A DNA stretch of 43,942 nucleotides from Myroides sp. 1354. GTDB taxonomy: Bacteria; Bacteroidota; Bacteroidia; Flavobacteriales; Flavobacteriaceae. The notes beneath the pieces are model-generated. The model made no database searches. It was not told where the DNA came from and saw only the letters and a program-made list of their open reading frames with translations. The stretch covers positions 1-43,942 of the forward strand of contig NZ_JACAGN010000020.1 in the NCBI RefSeq assembly GCF_030324495.1, given 5' to 3'. Numbering within the stretch: the stretch's first letter is position 1; every line of letters begins with the position of its first letter. The position numbers and the translations under genes are program-made. Below are positions 8,937 through 17,716 of the stretch, in pieces.

Positions 8937-9461
8937 ATGATTAGATTAGAAAGTGAAACTATTTATCTTCGCGCTTTAGAACCCGAAGATTTAGAATTTA
9001 TTTATCAGATAGAAAATGATTTGAGTTTATGGGAGGTGAGTAATACACAAACCCCATACAGTCGATTCTTGATTCATCAATATCTAGAAAATGCTCATCT
9101 CGATATTTACGAAGCGAAGCAATTGCGTTTGGTGATTTGTTCTAAAGAAACGAATGCTACATGGGGATTGATTGATTTGTTTGATTTTGATCCTAAAAAT
9201 GGACGCGCAGGAGTAGGTATTGTCATTCAATATGATGAAAATAGAGCACAAGGGATTGGTTCTCAGGCTCTGGAATTAGTGATAAATTATAGTAGAGAAT
9301 TTTTATATTTAAACCAACTTTATGCTAATATTGCATCCGATAATCAAGCGAGTATTCGGCTGTTTTCAAAATATGATTTTAGAGAAATCGGAATAAAAAA
9401 AGCGTGGACTCGAGTGGGGCAAACGTATAAAGATGAAATAATGTACCAGTTAATATTTTAA
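8937..9461 (+). CDS. GNAT N-acetyltransferase (RimJ/RimL-like)
   Basis: This 174-residue protein has the acetyl-CoA binding motif RAQGIGSQAL at about residues 101-110 and the family ending NQASIRLFSKYDF. The acceptor is unknown; relatives acetylate ribosomal-protein N-termini, spermidine or small amines. It starts 2 bases after dapF and ends 6 bases before mltG, so it is co-transcribed with cell-wall genes, but that does not establish a wall-related substrate. Confidence 0.85.
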   Translation: MIRLESETIYLRALEPEDLEFIYQIENDLSLWEVSNTQTPYSRFLIHQYLENAHLDIYEAKQLRLVICSKETNATWGLIDLFDFDPKNGRAGVGIVIQYDENRAQGIGSQALELVINYSREFLYLNQLYANIASDNQASIRLFSKYDFREIGIKKAWTRVGQTYKDEIMYQLIF

Positions 9462-9467
9462 AAGAAG

Positions 9468-10505
9468 ATGAAGTTAAAAAATATATTAATCGCACTTTCT
9501 GTAGTAGGTGCTTTTGCTTTTTTAGGTTATTTATATGTATGGTATCAAAAAGCCTTTTCTCCCAACTTGAAAAACTGGGACGAAAAAGAATTTTTTTACA
9601 TTCAAACCTCAGATAATTTTTTGGATGTCTTACAAACGTTACGTCCCTATTTAAACAACCCAGAGGGCTTTGAAGAAATTGCAAGCCAGAGAAGTTACGA
9701 CAGTAACTTAATTGCAGGTCGTTTCAAATTGACTAATGGTATGGATAGTTATAGCTTAATTGAAGCCTTGAGAAAAAATGTTCCTGTTCGATTAACGTTC
9801 AACAACCAAGAGCGCATTGAAAATTTAGCAGGAAGAATTGCCTCTCAAGTAGAAGCAGACAGTATTGCAATGATGGAGGTTTTTTATGATCCTCAATTTT
9901 TGGAAGAAAATGGCTTTACCAAAGAAAGTGTTTTGGTCGGTTTTTTACCAGAAACGTATGAATTCTATTGGACAGTTACACCGATGAAGATGCGCAACAG
10001 AATGCACAAAGAATATTTGAAATTCTGGAATGAAGAAAGAAAAGAAAAAGCAGCAGCTCTCGGATTAACACCTGTTGAAGTGGCTATTTTAGCTTCTATT
10101 GTTCAGAAAGAAACAAGTAAAAATGACGAAAAATCAAAAGTTGCAGGAGTGTATTTAAACCGCATGCGTATTGGAATGCCTTTGCAAGCCGATCCAACGG
10201 TTGTTTATGCAAAGAAATTGTATACGAATGATTTTGATCAAGTGATTAAAAGAGTGTATCTCAAAGATACAGAGATAGCCTCTCCTTATAATACGTATCA
10301 AAATGTGGGACTTCCTCCAGGTCCAATTTTTATGCCAGATAAAGGAACAATTGATGCTGTATTAAATGCAGAAAAACACGATTATATTTATTTCTGCGCC
10401 AGTGTTGACCGTATGGGATATCACGAGTTTGCAGAAACATTAGCACAACACAACCAAAACAGTAGAAAATACAGTGCTTGGTTGAATCAATCGGGAATTA
10501 GATAG
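9468..10505 (+). CDS. mltG: Endolytic murein transglycosylase
   Basis: A membrane-anchored lytic transglycosylase (YceG family) that cleaves nascent glycan strands and so sets their length. One N-terminal membrane segment is at about 5-25. The catalytic Glu is residue 215 in IVQKETSK, inside the conserved region from FLPETYEF (about 159) through GLPPGPI. At 345 residues it is of usual length. Last gene of the dapF operon; a terminator follows 47 bases after the stop. Confidence 0.92.
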   Translation: MKLKNILIALSVVGAFAFLGYLYVWYQKAFSPNLKNWDEKEFFYIQTSDNFLDVLQTLRPYLNNPEGFEEIASQRSYDSNLIAGRFKLTNGMDSYSLIEALRKNVPVRLTFNNQERIENLAGRIASQVEADSIAMMEVFYDPQFLEENGFTKESVLVGFLPETYEFYWTVTPMKMRNRMHKEYLKFWNEERKEKAAALGLTPVEVAILASIVQKETSKNDEKSKVAGVYLNRMRIGMPLQADPTVVYAKKLYTNDFDQVIKRVYLKDTEIASPYNTYQNVGLPPGPIFMPDKGTIDAVLNAEKHDYIYFCASVDRMGYHEFAETLAQHNQNSRKYSAWLNQSGIR

Positions 10506-10535
10506 TAAGCGGTTTGCGGTTTACAGTTTACAGTA
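10506..10535. repeat. Short dispersed motif (ggttt-acagtttac type)
   Basis: The segment after mltG reads gcggtttgcggtttacag followed by tttacag. A similar stretch, ggtttacggttgacagttta, occurs at 32826-32845 behind the Bcr-like gene. Both lie directly after stop codons. It may be a small dispersed intergenic repeat; two copies are weak evidence. Confidence 0.35.
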
Positions 10536-10551
10536 TATATGCAGTTATACG

Positions 10552-10578
10552 AAAACCATCCTTTGTAGGGATGGTTTT
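10552..10578 (+). terminator. Terminator of the dapF-mltG operon
   Basis: A perfect 10-base stem (10552-10561 with 10569-10578) with a 7-base loop ends in a T run. Confidence 0.85.
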
Positions 10579-10580
10579 TT

Positions 10581-10650
10581 GTATGTTGTATGTTGTATGT
10601 TGTATGTTGTTTGTTGTTTGTTGTATGTTGTTTGTTGTATGTTGTATGTT
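10581..10650 (+). repeat. Heptanucleotide tandem repeat, 10 copies
   Basis: Ten contiguous 7-base units, seven gtatgtt and three gtttgtt, follow directly on the terminator. It is non-coding here; the open frames across it are by-products of the repeat. Slippage would make it length-variable between strains. Confidence 0.9.
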
Positions 10651-10860
10651 GATGAGACAAGTTTTGTACGGACTTATCATGAAGGCATGGTAGACTCATG
10701 TCGGAGAAAATCCATCTATAGTTTATCGTTGGTTCTTGCAAGCTTGATTAGAGTGATCGGTAGATTTTTACTCGAAAAGATAAGAACGGTCTTTAAACGA
10801 AAATTTCAATATCTCATCGTCTCACCGAACAACCAACAACCAACGACAACCAACGACAAC
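10651..10860. other. Non-coding stretch ending in a short accaac/gacaacc repeat
   Basis: No gene is supported. Bases about 10827-10861 repeat caacc-type units (accaacaacc, then accaacgacaacc twice) just beyond the stop codon of the CAT-like gene. Confidence 0.5.
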
Positions 10861-11484
10861 CTATTCATTCATTAACCGTTGAAATTCCTCAACAAATAAT
10901 CCCACGTGGTAGCCATCAACTAAGGCATGATGGGCGTGAATCGAAACGGGCATACTTAGTATTCCTAGGTTCTCAGTTACCTTTCCAAAGGAAATTTTCG
11001 GTGAACTATCGGGAAAAGAAAAACTTCTTGCATGGGAAAGAGAGGTGAAATTTAACCAAGGAACAGCCGAAAAGTGAATGACATTTTCACCTGTGATTGC
11101 AGGTAATAATTCCGTTGATTCTTGTGTGTTTTTAATTTCCTTTTGGGCGTGTTGAATGAAAAGAGATTCCTCTTGATGGTAATTCATATAAGCAAAACCA
11201 AAAGTACCATTGGGTCTGTTTATCGTTGGTGAGGCGTGAATTTCATCGTATAGGTATACTTTTTTATCTTCAATTCGATAGCGAAAGTTTTCTACATAAT
11301 TTGCCGCTTGTAAAGCGCGGTATAAATAGTATAAGAAGAAGGATTGTCCTTTTTCTTTTGCTTGCGTATAAGCCTGAGTAGAGTCAATAGCTACGGTTAC
11401 GCCAAAAAAAGGTTCGTCAAAAGTAGAAAAGAAGGCAAATTGTTCTTTTCTATTCCATGTTTCTATGTCGATTAAATGTTTCAT
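10861..11484 (-). CDS. CatA-like chloramphenicol acetyltransferase family protein
   Basis: This 207-residue protein belongs to the trimeric CAT fold family, which uses acetyl-CoA to O-acetylate a small molecule. The signature HHALVDGYH is at 185-193, with the second His (186) as catalytic base and Asp190 as the structural partner. PWLNFTSLSH (142-151) is also typical. Chromosomal homologues in flavobacteria are not all resistance enzymes, so activity on chloramphenicol is inferred, not shown. It begins 5 bases after the HAD gene and is probably co-transcribed with it. Confidence 0.8.
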   Translation of the reverse strand: MKHLIDIETWNRKEQFAFFSTFDEPFFGVTVAIDSTQAYTQAKEKGQSFFLYYLYRALQAANYVENFRYRIEDKKVYLYDEIHASPTINRPNGTFGFAYMNYHQEESLFIQHAQKEIKNTQESTELLPAITGENVIHFSAVPWLNFTSLSHARSFSFPDSSPKISFGKVTENLGILSMPVSIHAHHALVDGYHVGLFVEEFQRLMNE

Positions 11485-11489
11485 AAAGC

Positions 11490-12185
11490 CTATAAAAAAA
11501 GTAATAACTCGTCCAAAGTTTGTAAGGTAATCAATTTGTCAGATTGTATAGGTGCATCTTGCTGTTCATGAGACCAGGTTACAGTATAAGGAATATAAGC
11601 AGCATGACTTTCTAAATCTAAAACGGGCAGAATATCGGATTTCATCGAGTTACCTACCATAAAAAAATGATTAGGCGGACAGGATAAACGATGTAATAAC
11701 TGTTGATAATCTGCCGTTTGTTTATCACTCATAATTTCAATGTGATGAAAATAATCACCCAGCGCAGAGTTTTTAATCTTTCTTTGCTGATCGAGTAGAT
11801 CTCCTTTTGTCGCAAGAATCAAATTGTATTTGTCATGTAGTGTTTGTAGCGTTTGTTCAACACCTGGCAGGAGCTCAATGGGACGTTGGATTAACTCATG
11901 ACCTAAGTCGATGATTTTTGATATAATTAGTGGGGACACTTGATGATGACTCACGCGATGAGCCGTTTCTATCATACATAAAATGAAACCTTTGATGCCA
12001 AAGCCATACAAAGGTAAATTCTTAACTTCAGTGTGATATAATTCCTTAGTCAGTTGTTCTGCTGTTTGATACTCTTCTAAGAGCTTGGTGAATTGCTGTT
12101 CCGCTTCTTGAAAATAAGGTTCATTCACCCACAAAGTATCATCAGCGTCAAAGGCAATGGTCGTTATTTTATTTTGTAGTCGCAT
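11490..12185 (-). CDS. HAD-superfamily hydrolase
   Basis: This 231-residue phosphatase-like protein has motif I FDADDTLW (nucleophile Asp13, acid/base Asp15), a helical cap at about 20-90, motif II around LATKGD and motif IV in VGNSMKSDI. The substrate is unknown; candidates are phosphoglycolate-like or nucleotide phosphates. It is upstream gene of the pair with the CAT-like enzyme and divergent from the Crp/Fnr regulator. Confidence 0.85.
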   Translation of the reverse strand: MRLQNKITTIAFDADDTLWVNEPYFQEAEQQFTKLLEEYQTAEQLTKELYHTEVKNLPLYGFGIKGFILCMIETAHRVSHHQVSPLIISKIIDLGHELIQRPIELLPGVEQTLQTLHDKYNLILATKGDLLDQQRKIKNSALGDYFHHIEIMSDKQTADYQQLLHRLSCPPNHFFMVGNSMKSDILPVLDLESHAAYIPYTVTWSHEQQDAPIQSDKLITLQTLDELLLFL

Positions 12186-12190
12186 GTTTG

Positions 12191-12198
12191 TATTTTTG
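12191..12198 (+). promoter_or_regulatory. Candidate -7 box for the Crp/Fnr gene
   Basis: TATTTTTG matches TAnnTTTG and lies 63 bases before the ATG. The nearest TTTG upstream is only 14 bases away, so the -33 part is not convincing. Confidence 0.35.
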
Positions 12199-12261
12199 CA
12201 ATTTATGCGGTAAATTTCTATAAATAAAAATAAACAAAAGGGACAATTGTCTCAAAGTCCT

Positions 12262-12840
12262 ATGATACGAACCAACGAAACCTTTTTACATTATATAGAC
12301 GAATTATATCATCAACAAGCTTATTCTCATGAATCGATTGCAATTGTGACGTATGCTCCTGGTGATTATTTGTTTTTTCAAAATGAAAATGCCTCTACTA
12401 TTGTCTTAATTAAAAGTGGAGTGACTAAAGTTTTTTTTGAAGAAGAAAATGAAAAAGAATACATCGTAGAGTTTTTAGGAAAGGGAGAGGTTATCGGTGA
12501 TATTGAATATATTCGAAAGATTGATGGGTTGTGCAATGTGCAAGCACTAGATACCGTAGAAGCTTATGTGTTGTCCTATTCTTTTTTTGAAGCACTTTTA
12601 CAGCGAGATACTACTCTGAATGCCTTGTTATTGGATGCCTTTGCTGCTCGCATTGTCAATACAGCACGTAGAGCCTCTTATCAGCAGTTGTATACCATAG
12701 AATACAGCTTGCATCAATTAGTAGAAATGCAGAAAAAACAAGCCCTGACTTTATCGAAAGAAGATATGGCTGCTTATTTGGGAATTTCGGTTCGAAGCTT
12801 AAATCGCAGCTTGAAACAGCTGAAAGAGGAGGGGGTGTAA
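12262..12840 (+). CDS. Crp/Fnr-family transcriptional regulator
   Basis: This 192-residue protein has an N-terminal cyclic-nucleotide-binding-like beta barrel (about 20-110, with GEVIGDIEYI) and a C-terminal helix-turn-helix (DMAAYLGISVRSLNRSL). No Cys cluster for an Fnr-type iron-sulfur cluster is seen. The ATG at 12262 is preferred to the TTG at 12247. It is transcribed away from the HAD/CAT-like pair, so it may regulate that pair or itself; the target is unknown. Confidence 0.85.
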   Translation: MIRTNETFLHYIDELYHQQAYSHESIAIVTYAPGDYLFFQNENASTIVLIKSGVTKVFFEEENEKEYIVEFLGKGEVIGDIEYIRKIDGLCNVQALDTVEAYVLSYSFFEALLQRDTTLNALLLDAFAARIVNTARRASYQQLYTIEYSLHQLVEMQKKQALTLSKEDMAAYLGISVRSLNRSLKQLKEEGV

Positions 12841-12932
12841 GAAGGTGAGGTGGTGAGAAGGTGAGATCTTAATAGGGGTGGGGTTAATCCTTTTTACAAA
12901 AAACGAACCTCACAAACCTCACTAAAAAATAA

Positions 12933-12957
12933 AAGAGGATGTAAAAAACATCCTCTT
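12933..12957. terminator. Terminator between the regulator and prfC
   Basis: A perfect 10-base stem (12933-12942 with 12948-12957) with an A5 loop. It lies between converging genes and may act for both. Confidence 0.8.
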
Positions 12958-12993
12958 CTTATTTGAACAATACTTGCGTATCTATATAACTAA

Positions 12994-14589
12994 TTATTTA
13001 TTAATCTCTTCTGAAGTAAATCCTAGTTTTACTGTAGGGAATTTACTCTGTGTCATTTGAACGGAGAATTCACTATCCGCTAAGAAAACCAATTGTCCGG
13101 ATTTATCTATTGCTAAGAATTTCTGTTTGATGCGTTTAAATTCTTTGAATTCTTCATTTTTCGGATCTTCTGGTCGCACCCAACAAGCTTTATAGGCAGG
13201 GAAATTCTCGTACGTACATTTAGCTCCGTATTCGTGTTCTAAACGATATTGAATTACTTCATATTGTAAAGCTCCAACAGTTCCGATTACTTTACGACCA
13301 TTCATCTCTAAGGTAAATAACTGAGCAACTCCTTCATCCATCAATTGGTCAATTCCTTTTTCCAATTGTTTCGATTTCATTGGATCGGCATTGTTGATAT
13401 ATCTAAAGTGCTCCGGAGAGAAACTAGGAATTCCTTTAAAACTCATAATTTCTCCTTCTGTCAGTGTATCTCCAATTTTGAAATTTCCTGTATCGTGTAA
13501 TCCTACGATATCACCCGCATAAGAAATGTCAACAATTTCTTTTTTCTCTGCAAAGAAGGCATTCGGACTTGAGAATTTTAATTTTTTATTTTGACGCACG
13601 TGTAAATAAGGCGTATTTCGTTCAAAAGTTCCCGATACAATTTTAATAAAAGCCAAACGGTCTCTGTGTTTTGGATCCATATTCGCGTGAATTTTGAAGA
13701 CAAAACCACTGAATCCTTTTTCTGTAGGTTCAACCACTCTCGTATCCGATTCTTTGGCTCTTGGAGAGGGAGCAATTTGAATAAAACAATCCAACAATTC
13801 TCTAACCCCAAAGTTGTTTAAAGCAGAACCAAAAAATACAGGTTGTAGTTGTCCCTTAATATAAGCTTCACGATCAAAATCAGGATAAATTTCGTGAATG
13901 ATTTCTAATTCTTCTCTTAATTTATTGGCTGGTTTATTCCCAATCAATTGGTCCAATTCTTCCGATTCTAAGTTAGAAACATTAATAACATCATCAATGT
14001 TTTTTCTACTATCGTCTGTAAATAAGTTGATGTTTTTCTCCCAAATGTTGTAGATTCCTTTAAAATCATATCCCATTCCAATAGGATAGCTCAACGGAGT
14101 AACTTTCAATTGAAGTTTTTGCTCTACTTCGTCCATTAAGTCGAAAGCATCACGTCCCTCACGGTCTAATTTGTTGATGAAAACAATCATTGGAATGTTG
14201 CGCATGCGACATACTTCCACTAATTTTTCCGTTTGTTCCTCAACCCCTTTGGCTACGTCAATTACGACAATTACACTATCAACGGCTGTTAGGGTACGAA
14301 AGGTATCTTCCGCAAAATCCTTGTGACCCGGTGTATCTAAGATGTTGATTTTTTTGTCTTTATAATTAAAGGCTAATACAGATGTAGCAACCGAGATTCC
14401 CCTTTGGCGCTCAATCTCCATGAAATCGGATGTAGCTCCTTTTTTAATCTTATTATTTTTTACTGCACCTGCTTCTTGAATTGCCCCTCCAAAAAGTAGC
14501 AATTTCTCTGTTAAGGTTGTCTTACCAGCATCGGGGTGAGCAATTACACCAAATGTTCTTCTGCGTTCTATTTCTGTTAAAAAACTCAT
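12994..14589 (-). CDS. prfC: Peptide chain release factor 3
   Basis: This translational GTPase recycles RF1/RF2 from the ribosome after termination. The P-loop is AHPDAGKTT (17-25); the switch region DTPGHKDF and the guanine-specificity motif NKLDRE follow. The C-terminal part reads PAYKACWVRPED and is typical of RF3 rather than EF-G. At 531 residues it is of normal length. It is a stand-alone gene with a candidate -7 box just upstream. Confidence 0.95.
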   Translation of the reverse strand: MSFLTEIERRRTFGVIAHPDAGKTTLTEKLLLFGGAIQEAGAVKNNKIKKGATSDFMEIERQRGISVATSVLAFNYKDKKINILDTPGHKDFAEDTFRTLTAVDSVIVVIDVAKGVEEQTEKLVEVCRMRNIPMIVFINKLDREGRDAFDLMDEVEQKLQLKVTPLSYPIGMGYDFKGIYNIWEKNINLFTDDSRKNIDDVINVSNLESEELDQLIGNKPANKLREELEIIHEIYPDFDREAYIKGQLQPVFFGSALNNFGVRELLDCFIQIAPSPRAKESDTRVVEPTEKGFSGFVFKIHANMDPKHRDRLAFIKIVSGTFERNTPYLHVRQNKKLKFSSPNAFFAEKKEIVDISYAGDIVGLHDTGNFKIGDTLTEGEIMSFKGIPSFSPEHFRYINNADPMKSKQLEKGIDQLMDEGVAQLFTLEMNGRKVIGTVGALQYEVIQYRLEHEYGAKCTYENFPAYKACWVRPEDPKNEEFKEFKRIKQKFLAIDKSGQLVFLADSEFSVQMTQSKFPTVKLGFTSEEINK

Positions 14590-14608
14590 CTCTAAAAAAA
14601 TTAGGTTG

Positions 14609-14616
14609 CAAAAATA
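14609..14616 (-). promoter_or_regulatory. Candidate -7 box for prfC
   Basis: TATTTTTG on the minus strand, 19 bases before the ATG. No good -33 TTTG is visible at the expected distance. Confidence 0.4.
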
Positions 14617-14889
14617 CTCATTATTTGCTGAAAATAATAATTATGAAGCGCAATCGTTTTTTTAAAGAAGGGATTAGTTAAAAGAAATTGCAGGATAAGG
14701 GAATCAAATTAAGAAATGAGTCCCAAAGAATAGTAGGGATTCAACTTGAAAAAACTAAATAGAATGTTAATCCTTAAGGTAAATAAATGAGGTATTAGTA
14801 ATATTGTTAATTCCGTTTTTTAACTTGTTTATTTAAACGTATTTTGATTCGTATTTTTAAAAATAAATTCATTTATGGCTTATAAATGT
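14617..14889. other. Divergent intergenic region, nothing recognised
   Basis: AT-rich sequence separates prfC from the lipoprotein gene. Apart from the -7 candidates at each end I see no gene, repeat or strong structure. Confidence 0.5.
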
Positions 14890-14897
14890 TATTTTTG
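14890..14897 (+). promoter_or_regulatory. Candidate -7 box for the lipoprotein/surA operon
   Basis: TATTTTTG, 34 bases before the ATG, fits TAnnTTTG. A TTTG at about -33 is not evident. Confidence 0.4.
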
Positions 14898-14931
14898 TTA
14901 GCGAATAAGAAATATAAAGAAAGTATAGATC

Positions 14932-15807
14932 ATGAAGTATAGAGAAATAAGATACATCAAATACAGCGTTGTTCTACTAGCGATGCTTTTGGGCTATACT
15001 AGTTGTGACAAACAAAAAAAACTCGATGGAGATAAATATGTTGCACGTGTGGATAATAAGTATTTGGAACGTACTGCATTGCAAAATATCGTTCCTCCAC
15101 AAAGTACAGCGAAAGACAGTTTGGCTATGGTGGAATTGTACATCAATAAATGGGCAACGAAACAGTTGTTAATGGATGCTGCTGAATTTAATTTGTCCGA
15201 TGAGAAGAAAAGAGAAATTGATGAGTTAGTAGCCAATTTTAAATCGGAGTTGTTGATCAAAGGTTATCTCGAAAAGCTAGTACAGCAATCAATCGATACG
15301 GTTGTTCGCGCCAATGACCTTAAAGAATACTACGAGCAAGTGAAGAAAGGATTTAGAGTAGATGATATGTTGGTTAAACTAGCCTATGTCAATATTTTAA
15401 ATTCCAATACGCATTTTAATAGGATCAAGAATGGATTTAATGGGGGTAAGGATGTGAAATATGAACTGTTGGATCAGTTGTCATTGCAAATGAAATCTTA
15501 TGTCTTAAATGATTCACTTTGGGTAAATGTATCTCAAATTTACGAGAAACTACCTTTTATTAATTCAGAAAATAGAGAACAATATTTAAAAAATAATACC
15601 TATTTCGAGGTTAAGGATGAAAATAGTACGTACTTTGTGCGTATAAATCAAGTATTGAGAAAAGGAGATGTCGTTCCTTATTCATATTTAGAACCCTCTT
15701 TGCGATTAATGGTTTTAAATGATCGAAAAATGGAATTATTAAAACAGATAGAAGAAGATATTTTAAAAGATGCAAAAAAAGATAAAAATTATGAAATTTA
15801 TCAGTAA
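14932..15807 (+). CDS. Periplasmic lipoprotein, SurA-operon partner
   Basis: This 291-residue protein has a hydrophobic N-terminus ending GYTSC, giving a probable lipidated Cys25. The rest is mostly helical and charged, with an arrangement like the N-terminal domain of SurA/PpiD-type chaperones (an RVDNKYLERTALQNIVPP segment, then helices). No rotamase domain is recognisable. It overlaps the following SurA-type gene by 17 bases, so the two are translated from one message and probably cooperate in outer-membrane protein folding. That function is inferred from position and shape. Confidence 0.7.
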   Translation: MKYREIRYIKYSVVLLAMLLGYTSCDKQKKLDGDKYVARVDNKYLERTALQNIVPPQSTAKDSLAMVELYINKWATKQLLMDAAEFNLSDEKKREIDELVANFKSELLIKGYLEKLVQQSIDTVVRANDLKEYYEQVKKGFRVDDMLVKLAYVNILNSNTHFNRIKNGFNGGKDVKYELLDQLSLQMKSYVLNDSLWVNVSQIYEKLPFINSENREQYLKNNTYFEVKDENSTYFVRINQVLRKGDVVPYSYLEPSLRLMVLNDRKMELLKQIEEDILKDAKKDKNYEIYQ

Positions 15808-17164
15808 GAAGGTGATGTTTGCACTAGGGCTATCATGTGTAATGATAGGCGGTTTGCAAGCACAAAATCCAGCGGGAAAGAGAAAAATTGACGGTGTAGT
15901 TGGGGTAGTTGGAGATTATGTAATCTTAGAATCAGAAATTGATAAAACTTTGTTGGAGCTAAAAGCACAGCGCATTCCTATTGATAATTTGTCAAAATGT
16001 GATTTATTTGAGCGTTTATTAGAAGATAAATTATATGCCCATCAAGCCGTTCAAGACAGTATTGAGGTTAATGATGCTGAAGTAACGGGATTTATGAATG
16101 ATCAAATCAACCGAATGGTTGAAGAAGTAGGTGGGATTGACCGTATTTTAGGATTTTACAACAAAAAAACAGAAGAAGAATTTAGAGAGTACTTCTTTGA
16201 TATTGTGAAGCAGAATAAACTAACTCAAGCAATGCAGAAACACATTGTAGAGAAAGTAACAATTACTCCCGAAGAGGTAAGACAATTCTTTAAGGCTATT
16301 CCTGAAGATGAAAGACCTACTATAGGAGATGAGGTTGAAATTGCAGAAATTATGGTGAAACCTGAAATTTCAAAAGAGCAAAAACAAAAAGTTATCGATC
16401 GCTTAAACGAAATGCGTCGGGATGTATTAGAAAATGGTGCAAGTTTCTTTAGTAAAGCAGTGCTGTTTACAGATGACAAAGGTTCAGCTGCTAATGGAGG
16501 ATTTTATTCCATCACGAAAAAGGATCCCTTCGCCAAAGAGTTTAAAGAGGTTGCTTTTAGTTTAGCTGAAGGAGAAATATCTGCACCTTTTGAAACAGAA
16601 TTCGGATTTCACATCATCTATTTAGAGAAAATTAGAGGTCAACATTTAGATGTTCGCCATATTTTATTGGTTCCTAAACCTACACAACAGGCCTTAGATG
16701 ATGCCAAAGCAAAACTAGAGGGAATTCGCGAGAAAATTGTAAATAATGAAATTACATTTGCCGAAGCAGCAGCAGCATCTTCGGATGATAAGGATACCAA
16801 ACAAAACGGAGGTGTGCTAAGAGACCCAATGACTATGGATCCTCGTTTTGATTTGAATAAAATGGAAGATAGAGAGTTGTACTTCTTAGTAAATTCATTG
16901 AAAGAAAAAGAAATTTCTCCAGTTGCGTTAAAAACGGATTATAGAGATCAAAAAAGCTATCGCATTGTGACTATCAACAAAAAGATTCCTTCACATAAAA
17001 TCGACTTTGTTGACGATTATACGAAGGTAAAAAACATGGCTTTGAACAAAAAGCAAGAAGGTGAACTTCAAAAATGGATCACAAAGAAGATAAATGATGC
17101 CTATATTAACATTCAAGGGGAATATAGAGACTGCAAATTCCATAATAATTGGCTCAAAAAATAA
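15791..17164 (+). CDS. surA: SurA-type peptidyl-prolyl isomerase / chaperone
   Basis: This 457-residue periplasmic folding factor has a signal peptide (about 1-24, ending GLQAQ), a SurA N-terminal helical domain (VVGDYVILESEID at about 38-50) and two parvulin-like domains. The first, about 175-275, ends FGFHIIYLEKIRG; the second, about 280-390, begins DVRHILLVPK. It escorts outer-membrane proteins to the BAM complex. The ATG at 15791 gives a proper signal peptide; an upstream ATG at 15770 would add seven charged residues. It overlaps the preceding lipoprotein gene. Confidence 0.88.
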   Translation: MKFISKKVMFALGLSCVMIGGLQAQNPAGKRKIDGVVGVVGDYVILESEIDKTLLELKAQRIPIDNLSKCDLFERLLEDKLYAHQAVQDSIEVNDAEVTGFMNDQINRMVEEVGGIDRILGFYNKKTEEEFREYFFDIVKQNKLTQAMQKHIVEKVTITPEEVRQFFKAIPEDERPTIGDEVEIAEIMVKPEISKEQKQKVIDRLNEMRRDVLENGASFFSKAVLFTDDKGSAANGGFYSITKKDPFAKEFKEVAFSLAEGEISAPFETEFGFHIIYLEKIRGQHLDVRHILLVPKPTQQALDDAKAKLEGIREKIVNNEITFAEAAAASSDDKDTKQNGGVLRDPMTMDPRFDLNKMEDRELYFLVNSLKEKEISPVALKTDYRDQKSYRIVTINKKIPSHKIDFVDDYTKVKNMALNKKQEGELQKWITKKINDAYINIQGEYRDCKFHNNWLKK

Positions 17165-17187
17165 GAAAATAATAATCTAAACGATTG

Positions 17188-17224
17188 AAAACGACATTTT
17201 AGCAATAGACTAAAATGTCGTTTT
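17188..17224 (+). terminator. Terminator after surA
   Basis: A perfect 15-base stem (17188-17202 with 17210-17224), a 7-base loop and a T run. Confidence 0.9.
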
Positions 17225-17230
17225 TTTATT

Positions 17231-17716
17231 AAATAAGAATGAAAAATTGAAATATCTTAAAATTATAAGGTAAAAAATAATTTATTTCAGATTAATTGAG
17301 GTAAAAAGCTAAAAGTATTGTTGTTTTTGCATCAAAGTAGAATGTTTATAAATAATAATTTTTGGATTTGAGGGAAATATTAAAAACTTTTGAAAATTAA
17401 TTAGATTGATTAAATTTGCGACGACAAAAAATAAAATACAAGTCCAATTCTCTCTTTGAGCAGTAGACAATTGGTTTTAAATTTTATGCAAAATAGAGGG
17501 GATACATGTTTTAGTAAAATAAGATCAACTAGAATTTTGATTACACCTTTGTTTAAAGCGAATTAAGGAGTATTCTACCGTCGCTTGATAAAATTATAAT
17601 CAACGAATGAGGGATTAAGGAAAATACAATTGAAAAAATAACTAATACAAAATAATCAGTTATGGGAGAGAGAAAATCTTTGATTTTCAATAACCTGTAA
17701 GTAACAGATCTGAATT
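17231..17716. other. Long non-coding region upstream of acnB
   Basis: 486 bases without a credible gene. It contains the acnB promoter at 17389-17418, leaving a transcribed leader of about 290 bases. No known riboswitch or clear attenuator is recognised in the leader. Confidence 0.55.
17389..17418 (+). promoter_or_regulatory. Promoter of acnB
   Basis: TTTG at 17389-17392, an 18-base spacer and TAAATTTG at 17411-17418 match the phylum consensus. Transcription would start near 17425, far from the start codon at 17717. Confidence 0.6.

Noticed and set aside
10579..10875. Open frame across the heptanucleotide repeat
   Set aside because: The frame is kept open by the repeat itself, encodes low-complexity sequence and overlaps non-coding DNA and the end of the CAT-like gene.
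17419..17716. Known riboswitch in the acnB leader
   Set aside because: No recognisable aptamer core or expression platform could be identified by eye.
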